Below, one piece after another: positions 1 to 7,980 of a stretch of DNA of 19,965 nucleotides. Origin of the DNA: Planctomycetaceae bacterium (GTDB lineage Bacteria > Planctomycetota > Planctomycetia > Pirellulales > Pirellulaceae). How positions within the stretch are numbered: position 1 is the stretch's first letter; every line of letters begins with the position of its first letter. Under the pieces are notes generated by a model that did not search any database, was not told where the DNA came from, and saw nothing but the letters and a program-made list of their open reading frames with translations. The stretch covers positions 1 to 19,965 of the forward strand of contig REEF01000250.1 of assembly GCA_007695205.1 (NCBI GenBank), given 5' to 3'. Made by a program: the position numbers and the translations under genes.

Positions 1-20
1 AAAGGGGACGGGGGTCTTTT
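1..20 (+). repeat. Left inverted repeat of the RAYT element
   Basis: AAAGGGGACGGGGGTCTTTT is the exact reverse complement of 745-764. G-tract/C-tract sequences of this style bracketed by A and T runs commonly flank RAYT-like transposase genes. It may extend beyond the window edge. Confidence 0.85.
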
Positions 21-23
21 CAG

Positions 24-230
24 TCATTCCTGCCGCTTTCTCGGACGACCGCGGGACGGAGCGTATAGTCCAAGTGTGTCCGCTGGGCGACTTCTATCAT
101 CCAGTCTGGATCTCCAAAAAATCGGTCGCGCCCGACGCACTCTCGCAACGCCTGCAGTTCTCGCTCGCTGAGCGTCTGTTTCACACGTTCGATCCAGTTC
201 AGCGTTCGAGGAATCGGCCAATGGCGAGAG
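24..230 (-). pseudogene. RAYT transposase, C-terminal remnant with frameshift
   Basis: Read on the minus strand from about 230, the translation gives the typical RAYT C-terminal pattern: a WPIPR segment, NWIERV, then SERELQALRECVGRDRFFGD, DPDW and a LDYTLRP segment. These match the family pattern of NW-x-x-x-VN, an E-x-E-L-x-x-L-R-x-x-(V/I)-R-R-x-x-P-(F/Y)-GD run, and a closing LRPRGRPRK tail. At about 50-58 the frame breaks: the LRP lies in one frame and the basic GRPRKRQE tail in another, which ends at the stop at 24-26. This is therefore a frameshifted remnant. The N-terminal catalytic part is not recognisable upstream. It has no likely function today. Confidence 0.7.
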
Positions 231-744
231 CAGTTTCGGAAGGAGGTACAATCAGAGACGTCCGAAGCTCGGAGTTCTGACTGACTTGTTGTGCTGCTTG
301 GCATACAGACAACGTTGCCTTGTTCCCGAGGGATATCGATGGAGCCTCGGCTCGGTTGAACAAGCCCGTCGTGAAAGCGGGACGCTCTGGCTGCGGTTCG
401 AACGCCGGATGCGACAGTGTGGAGCCTTCGAGCTTCGGATATCTACCAGGGTGGCGAGACCGAACCACCGAAGCTGACCGAGACGTGCCCGGCAGCCCAT
501 GCAGCCACTGGACACCGAGTAAAAAGACTTATTTTAGAGTAGATGCGCTAAACGTACGCGCACATCTCGGAATGCGTATTCTTCCATGACAGTGCTTTTC
601 TTCTATTGTGTGGCCCGCGTGCGCCGGACGTGGGTCGTTGTGGATGCCTGCCGTCTACTTGATTCAAGATGCTTTCTGATGGCGAGACTTTTCAAGCTTC
701 TTGACCGGCGTTTGGCGCCCGCCGGCCACTTGGGTGTGCACCAA

Positions 745-764
745 AAAAGACCCCCGTCCCCTTT
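745..764 (-). repeat. Right inverted repeat of the RAYT element
   Basis: AAAAGACCCCCGTCCCCTTT is the exact reverse complement of bases 1-20. It lies just past the stop codon (769-771) of the phosphatase gene, so the element inserted at the 3' end of that gene without clearly disrupting it. Confidence 0.85.
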
Positions 765-768
765 TCTT

Positions 769-1920
769 CTAACAATGGGTGACGGTCACCAGTTTGCCTT
801 GAGTGCGGAGTTTTTCCACCAACAGGGGTAGAACGTTGTGACGAGCAAGAATACCAAGCTGGTGAAAGGTCACGGAATCCGATACCTGGTTTCGCGCAGT
901 CCCGTGGATGATATGGACACAATCCGCGGTGCTCAACAGGTTGTAGAGATCGGCCACACCGTTATCTTCGTTCAGCATCGGGATGTCCAGGTCCAGCAAG
1001 TTACAGACCTGGTTCAGGGTTACCGCTCCTTCGGTCACGACATCGATGCCGGTGATTGCGTATCGAGGTGGGACGTGAGGATTGGTATTCTCCTGCTCTA
1101 CTTCGACATGCGTGCCCAGCCAACTGGCGACAATATCGGCCGTCGTTCCGCCGCACACGACCTTGGCGCCCGGCAGCTCCATGAATCGCTGGACCATGGT
1201 CCCATCACTTTGTTCGTTGTTCGGCGGCCCGGTGAACATGCTGACCACATTCCCTGCTCGACAATAGGCCAGTGTTGCGGTGCAATCATCGCCAGTGGTT
1301 CCCCAGATTTTGCGAGCTTCGTTCAGTACCAGGCCAGGAATATCGGGTACCCGGCTTCCCCGGACGAGAGCACCGCTGGCGAAGCGAGCGACACCGTCGC
1401 TATCCCAACCATAGGGAAAGCGAGACCCGACCCCCGCCTGAGTGATGCCGTCGCTCATCATCAGCAGACCTTCCCCAGGTCTGACCTGGCACTGCGTTTC
1501 CGTTACCAATACTTTGCCCCAAGGCAACGGTCGTGAAGGAAGTTGAGATGCCTGGCTGGGCCCGACCAGCAGCGGAGGCGGAGCATCATAACACAGCACG
1601 GTCGTCATACCGTCGTTTCGAATCCGAGCGACGGAAAACGCAGCGAAAGGCTTGCTGGGATCTCGCCATCGGTTCATCGTTTCCGAAACCGATGTGAATG
1701 CCTGTCGCAGCGTCATGTCCAGTTGCAAACTGGTGGCCAAACGTTTCGCACACATCTGGGCTGCGATGCGAGCCCGGGTGCCGGATCCGATTCCGTCGAC
1801 ACACATCAGGGTCGTGTGAGCCGGACTTCGATCGCTCATCACCAGGTCGCCACAAGGTTGACCCGGACGTTTGGAGCACTGAGCGGTCTTGACTTCGATA
1901 TGAAGGTAGTTGGCTGACAT
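769..1920 (-). CDS. SpoIIE/PP2C-type serine phosphatase associated with sensory [FeFe]-hydrogenase
   Basis: A 383-residue protein. The N-terminal half (about 1-220) is a SpoIIE/PP2C-type phosphatase fold. The metal-binding acidic positions are visible: CGDLV (D25), VDGIGSG (D42-G43), SDGITQ (D157-G158) and GDDCTAT (D211, D212). Such phosphatases remove phosphate from Ser/Thr, often on anti-anti-sigma or partner-switch proteins. Residues 222-383 form an extension I do not recognise, with alternating hydrophobic strands and helices. The frame stays open upstream to 2241, but that part only translates REP repeats, so the ATG at 1920 was chosen; IEVKTAQCSK then sits at the N-terminus, as expected. 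No strong Shine-Dalgarno precedes it. The gene follows the PAS-containing hydrogenase by 226 bp. Similar phosphatases accompany HydS-type hydrogenases in fermentative Firmicutes, suggesting that HydS passes its signal here. Confidence 0.88.
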   Translation of the reverse strand: MSANYLHIEVKTAQCSKRPGQPCGDLVMSDRSPAHTTLMCVDGIGSGTRARIAAQMCAKRLATSLQLDMTLRQAFTSVSETMNRWRDPSKPFAAFSVARIRNDGMTTVLCYDAPPPLLVGPSQASQLPSRPLPWGKVLVTETQCQVRPGEGLLMMSDGITQAGVGSRFPYGWDSDGVARFASGALVRGSRVPDIPGLVLNEARKIWGTTGDDCTATLAYCRAGNVVSMFTGPPNNEQSDGTMVQRFMELPGAKVVCGGTTADIVASWLGTHVEVEQENTNPHVPPRYAITGIDVVTEGAVTLNQVCNLLDLDIPMLNEDNGVADLYNLLSTADCVHIIHGTARNQVSDSVTFHQLGILARHNVLPLLVEKLRTQGKLVTVTHC

Positions 1921-1961
1921 CGTTCGAGTTCTAGGGAGCTGAGGGTTTGACCGTTTCGTCC

Positions 1962-1982
1962 CCACCGGCCTTGCGCCGGTGG
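1962..1982. repeat. REP-like palindrome (divergent copy)
   Basis: CCACCGGC and GCCGGTGG form a perfect 8-bp stem around the 5-base loop CTTGC. It resembles the stems of the two REP copies at 2019-2089 and 2118-2188 but lacks their longer conserved flank. It lies about 40 bp upstream of the phosphatase start codon. Confidence 0.75.
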
Positions 1983-2018
1983 AAATGGGTTTGGCAACTA
2001 TAGTACAACGGGCGCCGC

Positions 2019-2089
2019 GCGGTGGGATAGGGCTACAGGTACGCGGTCTAGTTCCCAAACCTCCCTCCACCGGTGCGAGACCGGTGGGG
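2019..2089. repeat. REP-like element, copy 1 (71 bp)
   Basis: A 71-bp unit that recurs exactly 99 bp downstream with two mismatches. It contains a perfect palindrome, CCACCGGT-GCGAG-ACCGGTGG (2067-2087), preceded by a conserved tail beginning GCGGTGGGATAGG. Stem-loops with conserved tails of this kind are typical extragenic REP elements mobilised by RAYT transposases; two RAYT remnants occur in this window, though neither is shown to be the partner. Confidence 0.9.
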
Positions 2090-2117
2090 GGACGACGCGG
2101 CCGGCTGCCGGGGGCAA

Positions 2118-2188
2118 GCGGTGGGATAGGACTACGGGTACGCGGTCTAGTTCCCAAACCTCCCTCCACCGGTGCGAGACCGGTGGGG
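2118..2188. repeat. REP-like element, copy 2 (71 bp), overlapping the hydS 3' end
   Basis: Near-identical to copy 1 (two mismatches, offset 99 bp), with the same stem-loop at 2166-2186. It overlaps the upstream hydrogenase-like gene: the TAG stop (2147-2149) and about the last 14 codons of that gene lie inside this repeat. The two copies are separated by a short GC-rich spacer at 2090-2117. Confidence 0.9.
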
Positions 2189-3955
2189 AGGCAAATGAGT
2201 AATCTTCGGACCGTCGGATGGTCCTGCCTCCTCGTCGCCATCGGCTAACTGAACCAATTGATCTAGCAACGCCTGACTCTTGGCGGTGTTTTCACCCAGG
2301 CAGGAAGCGATCGTTTCCGCCATCCGGATCTGCTGTTCGAGCAATTCGTGAGCTTGCATGACCGTTTGTGCTTTGAGCCGCGTGAGTTCACGTTCGTGTG
2401 ATTGGCTGCGGGTGAGATTGACAAAGATTCCGACGTACTGTCGTTCGCCTGGTAACGGATAAAGAATCTCATGGCACACCAGGCCGTAGTTCTTGTGTTC
2501 CAGCGTCAGTTCCAACTGTTCCAATTGCTCGGCCACCAGGCGTTCAAATGGCTCGGGGTCCATCAGGCAGGAAATGGATTGTCCGCAGGTGGCATCCGAG
2601 CATTTGAAGAAGCGACGAAAGGCGGGATTCATGTTCAAGATCCGCAAGCTTTGGTCGAGGATCACGATGCCATTGGGGCTGGTTTCGATGATGCGGTCCA
2701 CACGTTGTTCGGCCAGCCGTTTCATGTGTGGCATGCACATTTCCGGTTCAGCCAGACCTCGCGTGACCGCAATGGCCTTGTCGCGGCAACTGGCGTACCC
2801 ACACGCTCCGCAGTTCAAATGATCGTCCGGTTTCTCCTTGCCGATCCGTTTCAGGATGGATTGAACTCGCCGTTGGTCGATCTGCTGATCGCTATCGATG
2901 GGACGGGGCGTGAAATGGACGGACAAGTCCGTCGTCTCGGGAAGCCTGGCGTTCGTGTCTTGTGCCGCCGCGTCCTGACGAGCGTAATCGAGTAGATCGT
3001 CGCGCCGTGAAAACACGTTTCGCCGATCCAACATCACGGGCCCGTTAATGCAGCCCTTACGGCAGAAAAGCGGCTCGATCAAGCGGCCGTGCTGGTTGGT
3101 CGGAATCGCATCGATGGCGGCTTCGACATCGTCGAAACCGCTGACCGAAACCACGTCGGTGGCCAGGATATCGGTCGCCAACTTTGACGTGCGCAGCGCG
3201 CCGCCTTCCAAGGCGAACAGTCGAGAGTCCTGCGGCGGCAGTTCGTCAAAATCGCTCTCCTCGCAATGCGCCAGATCGACGTTCGCTTCGTCCAACCATT
3301 GGGACACTTCGGCGAAAGTCAGCACGGCGTCGATCACGCCGGCAACGTCCGGACGTTGCGCTTCGGCCTTCTTAGCCACGCACGGTCCCAGGAATACCAC
3401 GACGATGTCTTCGCCCAGTTGACGACGAATGTGACGACCATGCGCCACCATGGGCGAGACGATGGGCAGCAGATGGTCCACCAAATCGGGCCGATACGTT
3501 TCCACGTACCGCACCACCGCCGGACACGCCGTACAGACATGCTGCTGATCGGGATGACTCCGTACCCACTCTGTCGTGCGGTGGGCCACGAGTTCCGCGC
3601 CGATCGCAGTTTCGGCCACATAATGAAACCCCAACTGGCGGAGGGCCGACGCCAGACGGGTCCGTTGCCAGTCGGAAAACGCGGCGGCGAACGAGGGAGC
3701 GATGCTGCAGGCAGCAATTCGAGCTTTCGAGCAGATCTGCTTGACATAGTCCAAATCGGCTCGATACGACTTGGCTTGCTGCGGGCATTGGCGAATGCAC
3801 GTTCCGCAGTGCAAGCACCGTTGCTCTTCCACCGACGCCTGTCCATTGCGCATGCGAATGGCCTTGACGGGGCACACGCGTACGCAGCGATAGCAGTCGC
3901 GACATCGCGCTTTGTTGGTGAAAACGACTTGTTGTATCAAGGTGTTCGTAGACAT
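2147..3955 (-). CDS. Sensory-type [FeFe]-hydrogenase with PAS domain (HydS-like)
   Basis: A 602-residue iron-sulfur protein. In order: two [4Fe-4S] ferredoxin motifs (C18, C21, C24, C28 and C47, C50, C53, C57); a divergent H-cluster domain with CTACPA (C144), GPCVAKKAE (C192) and FCRKGC (C298, C302); an extra iron-sulfur domain (C382, C385, C390, C407); a PAS domain (about 420-515); and a C-terminal helix likely to form a coiled coil. The four H-cluster cysteines are kept, but the proton-shuttle cysteine of TSCCP is alanine (A143) and the M of MPC is glycine. These changes are typical of group C (sensory) [FeFe]-hydrogenases. The likely role is sensing H2 or redox state rather than bulk H2 production. 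It starts 18 bp after the hydA stop. The last 14 residues and the stop are encoded by a REP element and are probably not ancestral. Confidence 0.9.
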   Translation of the reverse strand: MSTNTLIQQVVFTNKARCRDCYRCVRVCPVKAIRMRNGQASVEEQRCLHCGTCIRQCPQQAKSYRADLDYVKQICSKARIAACSIAPSFAAAFSDWQRTRLASALRQLGFHYVAETAIGAELVAHRTTEWVRSHPDQQHVCTACPAVVRYVETYRPDLVDHLLPIVSPMVAHGRHIRRQLGEDIVVVFLGPCVAKKAEAQRPDVAGVIDAVLTFAEVSQWLDEANVDLAHCEESDFDELPPQDSRLFALEGGALRTSKLATDILATDVVSVSGFDDVEAAIDAIPTNQHGRLIEPLFCRKGCINGPVMLDRRNVFSRRDDLLDYARQDAAAQDTNARLPETTDLSVHFTPRPIDSDQQIDQRRVQSILKRIGKEKPDDHLNCGACGYASCRDKAIAVTRGLAEPEMCMPHMKRLAEQRVDRIIETSPNGIVILDQSLRILNMNPAFRRFFKCSDATCGQSISCLMDPEPFERLVAEQLEQLELTLEHKNYGLVCHEILYPLPGERQYVGIFVNLTRSQSHERELTRLKAQTVMQAHELLEQQIRMAETIASCLGENTAKSQALLDQLVQLADGDEEAGPSDGPKITHLPPHRSRTGGGRFGN

Positions 3956-3973
3956 CTTGTCAGGCCTCGGGAA

Positions 3974-5992
3974 TCATTTAGGAGCCGGAACGGTATTGCA
4001 TTCGTCAAGGATCGCCGCCCAAGCGGTGTGCAGCGTGCAATGATGGATGGCATTGCCCTGGATCCGTACGGTGGGACCACGATCGCAAGCTTCAAAGCAA
4101 AATGTCGCGGTTACCTGAACACGATCCTGCAAGCCATGTTCGTTGATTCGCTGCGTGAGGGCACTGAGCAATGGCTGAGATCCTCTCAGGAAACAGCTCG
4201 TTCCCTGACAGACACTGACCTCCAACTTGGCTTCATGATGGTTTTCCAGGATGGTCAACTCGGAACCGTTCATTCGGCGTCGGTGCCGATAGTTGGTGTG
4301 CAGCATTTGGTGTGCACGAGGTCCGCCAGCGCTTCCCAGCACCGTGTCGTAGCATTCGCTGACCAGATGGTTCTCTTGCGGTTTGTGCAGTTGCAACATT
4401 TTATCCACCTGGAACAGCGCGGCTGTCCGCTGCCGCTTGGCGTCCCGGGCCAGCGTGATCGGCTGCCCGGCTCCGCCGATGCAACCGCCGGGGCAGGCCA
4501 TGACTTCCACCAGGTCGTAGTTCGCTTCACCGGCTCGCACACGAGCCACCAGATCCGCAGCGTTTTTGAGTCCCTGAACGATGGCGACTCGCAGCGTCAT
4601 CCCATCCGCCGTGACGGTTGCTTCTCGCACGTGCTGCTGCCCTCGAAGCTCTTCGAAATCGACGTGAGCCAGGTTTTCTCCCGAAAGCTGTTCCACGCCA
4701 TACCGCAGAACCGCTTCGGTCACGCCACCGGCCGCTCCGAAGATCACTCCCGCGCCCGTTTTGAATCCAAACGGCATATCCAACGATTCCGGTTGCAACT
4801 GACGGAACTGAATGCCGGCCTCTTGGATCATCGTCGCCAGCTCCTGAGTGGTCAGGACATGATCGACGTGCGCGCGTCCTTCGGTCCGGAACTTTTCGAG
4901 TTTGGCTTCATGCTTCTTTGCCGTGCAGGGCATGATCGACACGACGACCAGGTCATCGATGTCGATCCCCAGTTTCTCCGGCAAGGTCTGCTTGGCCAAC
5001 GATCCGAACATCTGTTGCGGCGAACGGCAACTGGACAGGTTCGGCAACATGTCCGGACAGAACTGCTGAGCATACTCGACCCACGCCGGACAGCAGGAGG
5101 TGAACTGAGGCAGTCGTTCGCCGCTGGCCTTGCGTTCGAGGAATTCGGTGCATTCTTCGATCACGGTCAAATCGGCTGCAAAGCCGGTATCGTAAACCTG
5201 ATCGAAACCCAGGGCTTTCAGCGAGGCGACCAAACGGCCCGTTTCGATACTGCCGGGTTCCATGCCAAACGCCTCGCCAATGCCCACGCGGACTGCCGGC
5301 GCGATCTGGACCACGACGGTCTTTTGGGGATCGTTCAATGCCGCCCAAACCGGTTCTGTTTCCGGTTTCGGGATCAAGGCGCCGGTCGGGCAAACCGCCG
5401 TGCACAGGCCGCAACTGACGCATTCCACCTCGGCCAGATCGCGTCCGAACGCCGGCGCGACGCTGGCAGCGGCACCTCGATGGACAAAATCGATCGCGCC
5501 GACCGCCTGGATTTCCTTACAGGCGCGAACGCAGTCGCCGCACAGGACGCACTTGTTCGGGTCCCGCACCAGCGACGGCGACGAGTGATCCACGGGCAGA
5601 TCTCGATCGGTTTGCCGAAACCGTACCTCGTTGACCCCCAGTCGTCGGCAGAGACTTTGCAGTTGGCAGGAAGTGCTCTTCCCGCACGTGGTGCAGGATT
5701 GTGGGTGATTCGCCAGCAGCAGCTCCAACGAGATCTTCCGCAATTCGCGAATCTCTTCGGTGTGAGTTCGTACCACCATGCCGGGCTCGGCCCGGACCGA
5801 GCAACTGGCGATGATCCCTCGGCCCTCGACTTCCACCAGGCACAAGCGGCAGGCGCCGTAGACGCTCAGATCGGAATGGTAGCAGAACGTGGGAATATCG
5901 ATTCCCGAATTTCGAGCGACTTCCAACAGGCTGCGTTCGCCGTTGATCGGAACGGCTCGATTGTTGATCGTTATCATCGATTGGTTTTTCAT
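3974..5992 (-). CDS. hydA: [FeFe]-hydrogenase catalytic subunit HydA (NAD-linked, bifurcating type)
   Basis: Catalytic subunit that reduces protons to H2 at the H-cluster. Counting from the ATG at 5998, the domains are: N-terminal [2Fe-2S] (C39, C50, C53, C66); His-ligated [4Fe-4S] (H98, C102, C105, C111); two [4Fe-4S] ferredoxin motifs (C150-C160, C193-C203); H-cluster motifs TSCCPAW (300-306), MPCTAKKHE (356-364) and EVMACPGGC (498-506); and a C-terminal thioredoxin-like [2Fe-2S] domain (C597, C602, C634, C638). All catalytic positions including the proton-shuttle cysteine are present. This layout matches the catalytic subunit of trimeric group A3 enzymes such as HydABC and Hnd. AGGA lies only 2 bases before the ATG at 5998 but 8 bases before the ATG at 5992, so the latter start is preferred (672 residues). 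It follows hydB by about 60 bp. Confidence 0.95.
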   Translation of the reverse strand: MKNQSMITINNRAVPINGERSLLEVARNSGIDIPTFCYHSDLSVYGACRLCLVEVEGRGIIASCSVRAEPGMVVRTHTEEIRELRKISLELLLANHPQSCTTCGKSTSCQLQSLCRRLGVNEVRFRQTDRDLPVDHSSPSLVRDPNKCVLCGDCVRACKEIQAVGAIDFVHRGAAASVAPAFGRDLAEVECVSCGLCTAVCPTGALIPKPETEPVWAALNDPQKTVVVQIAPAVRVGIGEAFGMEPGSIETGRLVASLKALGFDQVYDTGFAADLTVIEECTEFLERKASGERLPQFTSCCPAWVEYAQQFCPDMLPNLSSCRSPQQMFGSLAKQTLPEKLGIDIDDLVVVSIMPCTAKKHEAKLEKFRTEGRAHVDHVLTTQELATMIQEAGIQFRQLQPESLDMPFGFKTGAGVIFGAAGGVTEAVLRYGVEQLSGENLAHVDFEELRGQQHVREATVTADGMTLRVAIVQGLKNAADLVARVRAGEANYDLVEVMACPGGCIGGAGQPITLARDAKRQRTAALFQVDKMLQLHKPQENHLVSECYDTVLGSAGGPRAHQMLHTNYRHRRRMNGSELTILENHHEAKLEVSVCQGTSCFLRGSQPLLSALTQRINEHGLQDRVQVTATFCFEACDRGPTVRIQGNAIHHCTLHTAWAAILDECNTVPAPK

Positions 5993-6054
5993 GAACATGG
6001 TCCTACATGGCTGGGGGGATCAAGTCGCGGCCTGCGCCGCGATTTCAAACAGGA

Positions 6055-7980
6055 TCAGATTCCGACAACCGCCTTGAATTTGCAGGCCTCGGCACAAGCA
6101 CCACAACGGATGCACTTTTCCACGTCGATCGTATGCGGCTTCTTTCGCTCGCCGACAATCGCGTCCACGGGGCACTTGCGAATACACAAAGTACACCCTT
6201 TGCACAGGTGAGCCAGGATTTCGGGCTCGGCCAACGCCTGGCAGCGCCCGGACGGACACCGTTTCTGCAGCACATGAGCCTCGATCTCTTCACGAAAATG
6301 TCGCATCATGGCCAATACGGGATTGGGAGCCGTCTTGCCCAGACCGCAGAGCGATCCCTTGCGAACCGCGTTGGCCACCGTTTGCATCAATTCGAGTGTC
6401 CGCGGCGTGGCGTTGCCTTCGATGATGTCATCCAGCATGGCCAGCATCTGCTTGGTGCCCTCGCGGCACAGCACGCACTTGCCACACGACTCGTTTTGAG
6501 TGAACTGCATGAAGAACCGAGCCATCTGGACCATGCAGGTGCGCTGGTTCATCACCACCAGGCCGCCGGAGCCAACCATGGCCCCTTCCGACTGCAGCGA
6601 ATCGAAATCGAGCGGAAGATCCAGGTGATCCGGTGTCAGGCAACCACCGGATGGACCGCCGATTTGCACCGCCTTGAAGCCGGCCGGATCCAGCTTGCCG
6701 TCGTCGTCGATCACTCCGCCGCCGATTTCATAAACGATCGTGCGCAGGGTGGTTCCGAACGGGACCTCGATCAGACCGGTGTTGGCAACATGACCGGTCA
6801 GGGCGAACGTCTTGGTCCCTGACGAATCGGAGGTTCCCACATCCCCGTAGCGTTCGGGCGATTCCTTGAGGATCATGGGGACCGAAGCCAGCGTTTCCAC
6901 GTTGTTGATCACGGTGGGCTTGTTCCACAACCCCTGTTCTGCCGGAAACGGCGGCTTGGGACGGGGCATGCCACGTTTGCCTTCGATCGAGGCGATCAAC
7001 GCGGTTTCTTCGCCGCACACGAACGCGCCGGCTCCCTCCATCACGTGCAAGCGAAGCCGTCGGCCGGTGCCAAACAAGTTGTCGCCCAGCAGGCCGATCC
7101 GCTCGGCATCCGCGACCGCTTGGCGGATTCGCCGCACGGCCAGCGGGTATTCCATGCGGACATAGAAATAGCCCTCGTCGGCACCGATGGCTCGAGCCGC
7201 AATCATCATGCCTTCGATCACACTGTGCGGGTCGCCTTCCATCACACTGCGATCCATAAACGCACCAGGATCGCCTTCATCCGCGTTGCAGATGACGAAC
7301 TTTTTCGGACCGGGCTGGGCCAAGGTGAGCTGCCATTTGCGTCCGGTGGGAAAGCCGCCACCCCCGCGACCTCGCAAGCCCGAACGAGCCACTTCCGCGC
7401 AGACTTCTTCGGGCGTCATTTGCTGATAGGCGCGCTGCGCCCCCTGGTACCCGCCGCCGTGCACGTACTCACGCAGATCCCCCGGATCGACTCGCCCGCA
7501 TTGCTTCAAGACGCGACGTTGCTGCTGAGCGTAGAAAGGAATGTCGGCCTGTCCTCGACAGACACGCTGCGACGCGGGGTCGCGATACAACAGGCGTTCG
7601 ACCAGTTGGCCGTGCTGCAAAGTCTGTTCGACAATGTCCTGCACATCGCCCAAATGCACGCAGGTGTACAGAATGCCGTCCGGTTCGATCGCCACCAGCG
7701 GACCCATCTGACAGAACCCCTGACAACCACTCTGCGAGACATGGTTCCAATCATGCGATCCGGACAATTCGGATTCCAATTGCGTGACCACCGGCAGACC
7801 TGCCTCGGCAATCCGCTGCGCCAGCCCGTCATGGACTTCGAGGGATCCGTTTGCCACGCATCCGGTTCCAGCACATACGATCACGCGACGCGTGACCCGC
7901 TGCAGATCTTCCGCGTAGGAATCCGCCATGCTTTGCAGGTTGACAAGAGACAACGTCATGTCGTTTTGCGCACGTTTCAT
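6055..7980 (-). CDS. hydB: NADH-binding flavoprotein subunit HydB (NuoF-like) of [FeFe]-hydrogenase
   Basis: A 641-residue diaphorase subunit that carries electrons between NAD(H), through FMN, and the iron-sulfur chain of HydA. In order: a thioredoxin-like [2Fe-2S] domain (C36, C41, C86, C90); the NuoF core with the glycine-rich GRGGGGFPTGRKW loop (about 204-216) and the FMN-site CNADEGDPGAF (231-241); a SLBB-like middle; the N3-type [4Fe-4S] motif ESCGKCVLC (C499, C502, C505, plus C545); an additional cysteine pair (C575, C580); and two C-terminal ferredoxin motifs (C593-C603 and C623-C633). Fusion of NuoF to both a thioredoxin-like and a ferredoxin-like module is characteristic of HydB/HndC subunits. 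Its ATG overlaps the hydC stop as ATGA, implying translational coupling. It could be NADP-linked instead; the sequence does not settle this. Confidence 0.95.
   Translation of the reverse strand: MKRAQNDMTLSLVNLQSMADSYAEDLQRVTRRVIVCAGTGCVANGSLEVHDGLAQRIAEAGLPVVTQLESELSGSHDWNHVSQSGCQGFCQMGPLVAIEPDGILYTCVHLGDVQDIVEQTLQHGQLVERLLYRDPASQRVCRGQADIPFYAQQQRRVLKQCGRVDPGDLREYVHGGGYQGAQRAYQQMTPEEVCAEVARSGLRGRGGGGFPTGRKWQLTLAQPGPKKFVICNADEGDPGAFMDRSVMEGDPHSVIEGMMIAARAIGADEGYFYVRMEYPLAVRRIRQAVADAERIGLLGDNLFGTGRRLRLHVMEGAGAFVCGEETALIASIEGKRGMPRPKPPFPAEQGLWNKPTVINNVETLASVPMILKESPERYGDVGTSDSSGTKTFALTGHVANTGLIEVPFGTTLRTIVYEIGGGVIDDDGKLDPAGFKAVQIGGPSGGCLTPDHLDLPLDFDSLQSEGAMVGSGGLVVMNQRTCMVQMARFFMQFTQNESCGKCVLCREGTKQMLAMLDDIIEGNATPRTLELMQTVANAVRKGSLCGLGKTAPNPVLAMMRHFREEIEAHVLQKRCPSGRCQALAEPEILAHLCKGCTLCIRKCPVDAIVGERKKPHTIDVEKCIRCGACAEACKFKAVVGI

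Larger units (their letters stand above)
1..764 (-). mobile_element. Decayed RAYT-type (IS200-like) element bounded by a 20-bp inverted repeat
   Basis: The first 20 bases of the window and bases 745-764 are perfect reverse complements of each other. Between them, on the minus strand, lies a recognisable C-terminal piece of a REP-associated tyrosine transposase. The span of about 760 bp fits an ordinary RAYT gene of roughly 230 codons with its flanking palindromes. The N-terminal two thirds (about 230-740) have no continuous reading frame I can align, and no HUH motif or catalytic tyrosine was found, so the element is judged dead. Its right end lies 4 bp beyond the stop codon of the phosphatase gene. 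The left boundary coincides with the window edge, so the element may extend further left. Confidence 0.6.

Noticed and set aside
1..764. Composite transposon or integron cassette
   Set aside because: Only RAYT-type C-terminal sequence and one inverted repeat pair were found; there is no cargo gene, DDE transposase or integrase.
1921..2241. Upstream extension of the phosphatase frame with repeated GLAPVEGGLGTRPRT peptides
   Set aside because: The repeated peptides are translations of REP elements, and the phosphatase family N-terminus begins at the ATG at 1920.
3266..6211. Plus-strand open frame of 981 codons opposite hydS and hydA
   Set aside because: It is the antisense shadow of two well-supported iron-sulfur proteins, caused by biased third-position GC; its translation has no domain pattern.
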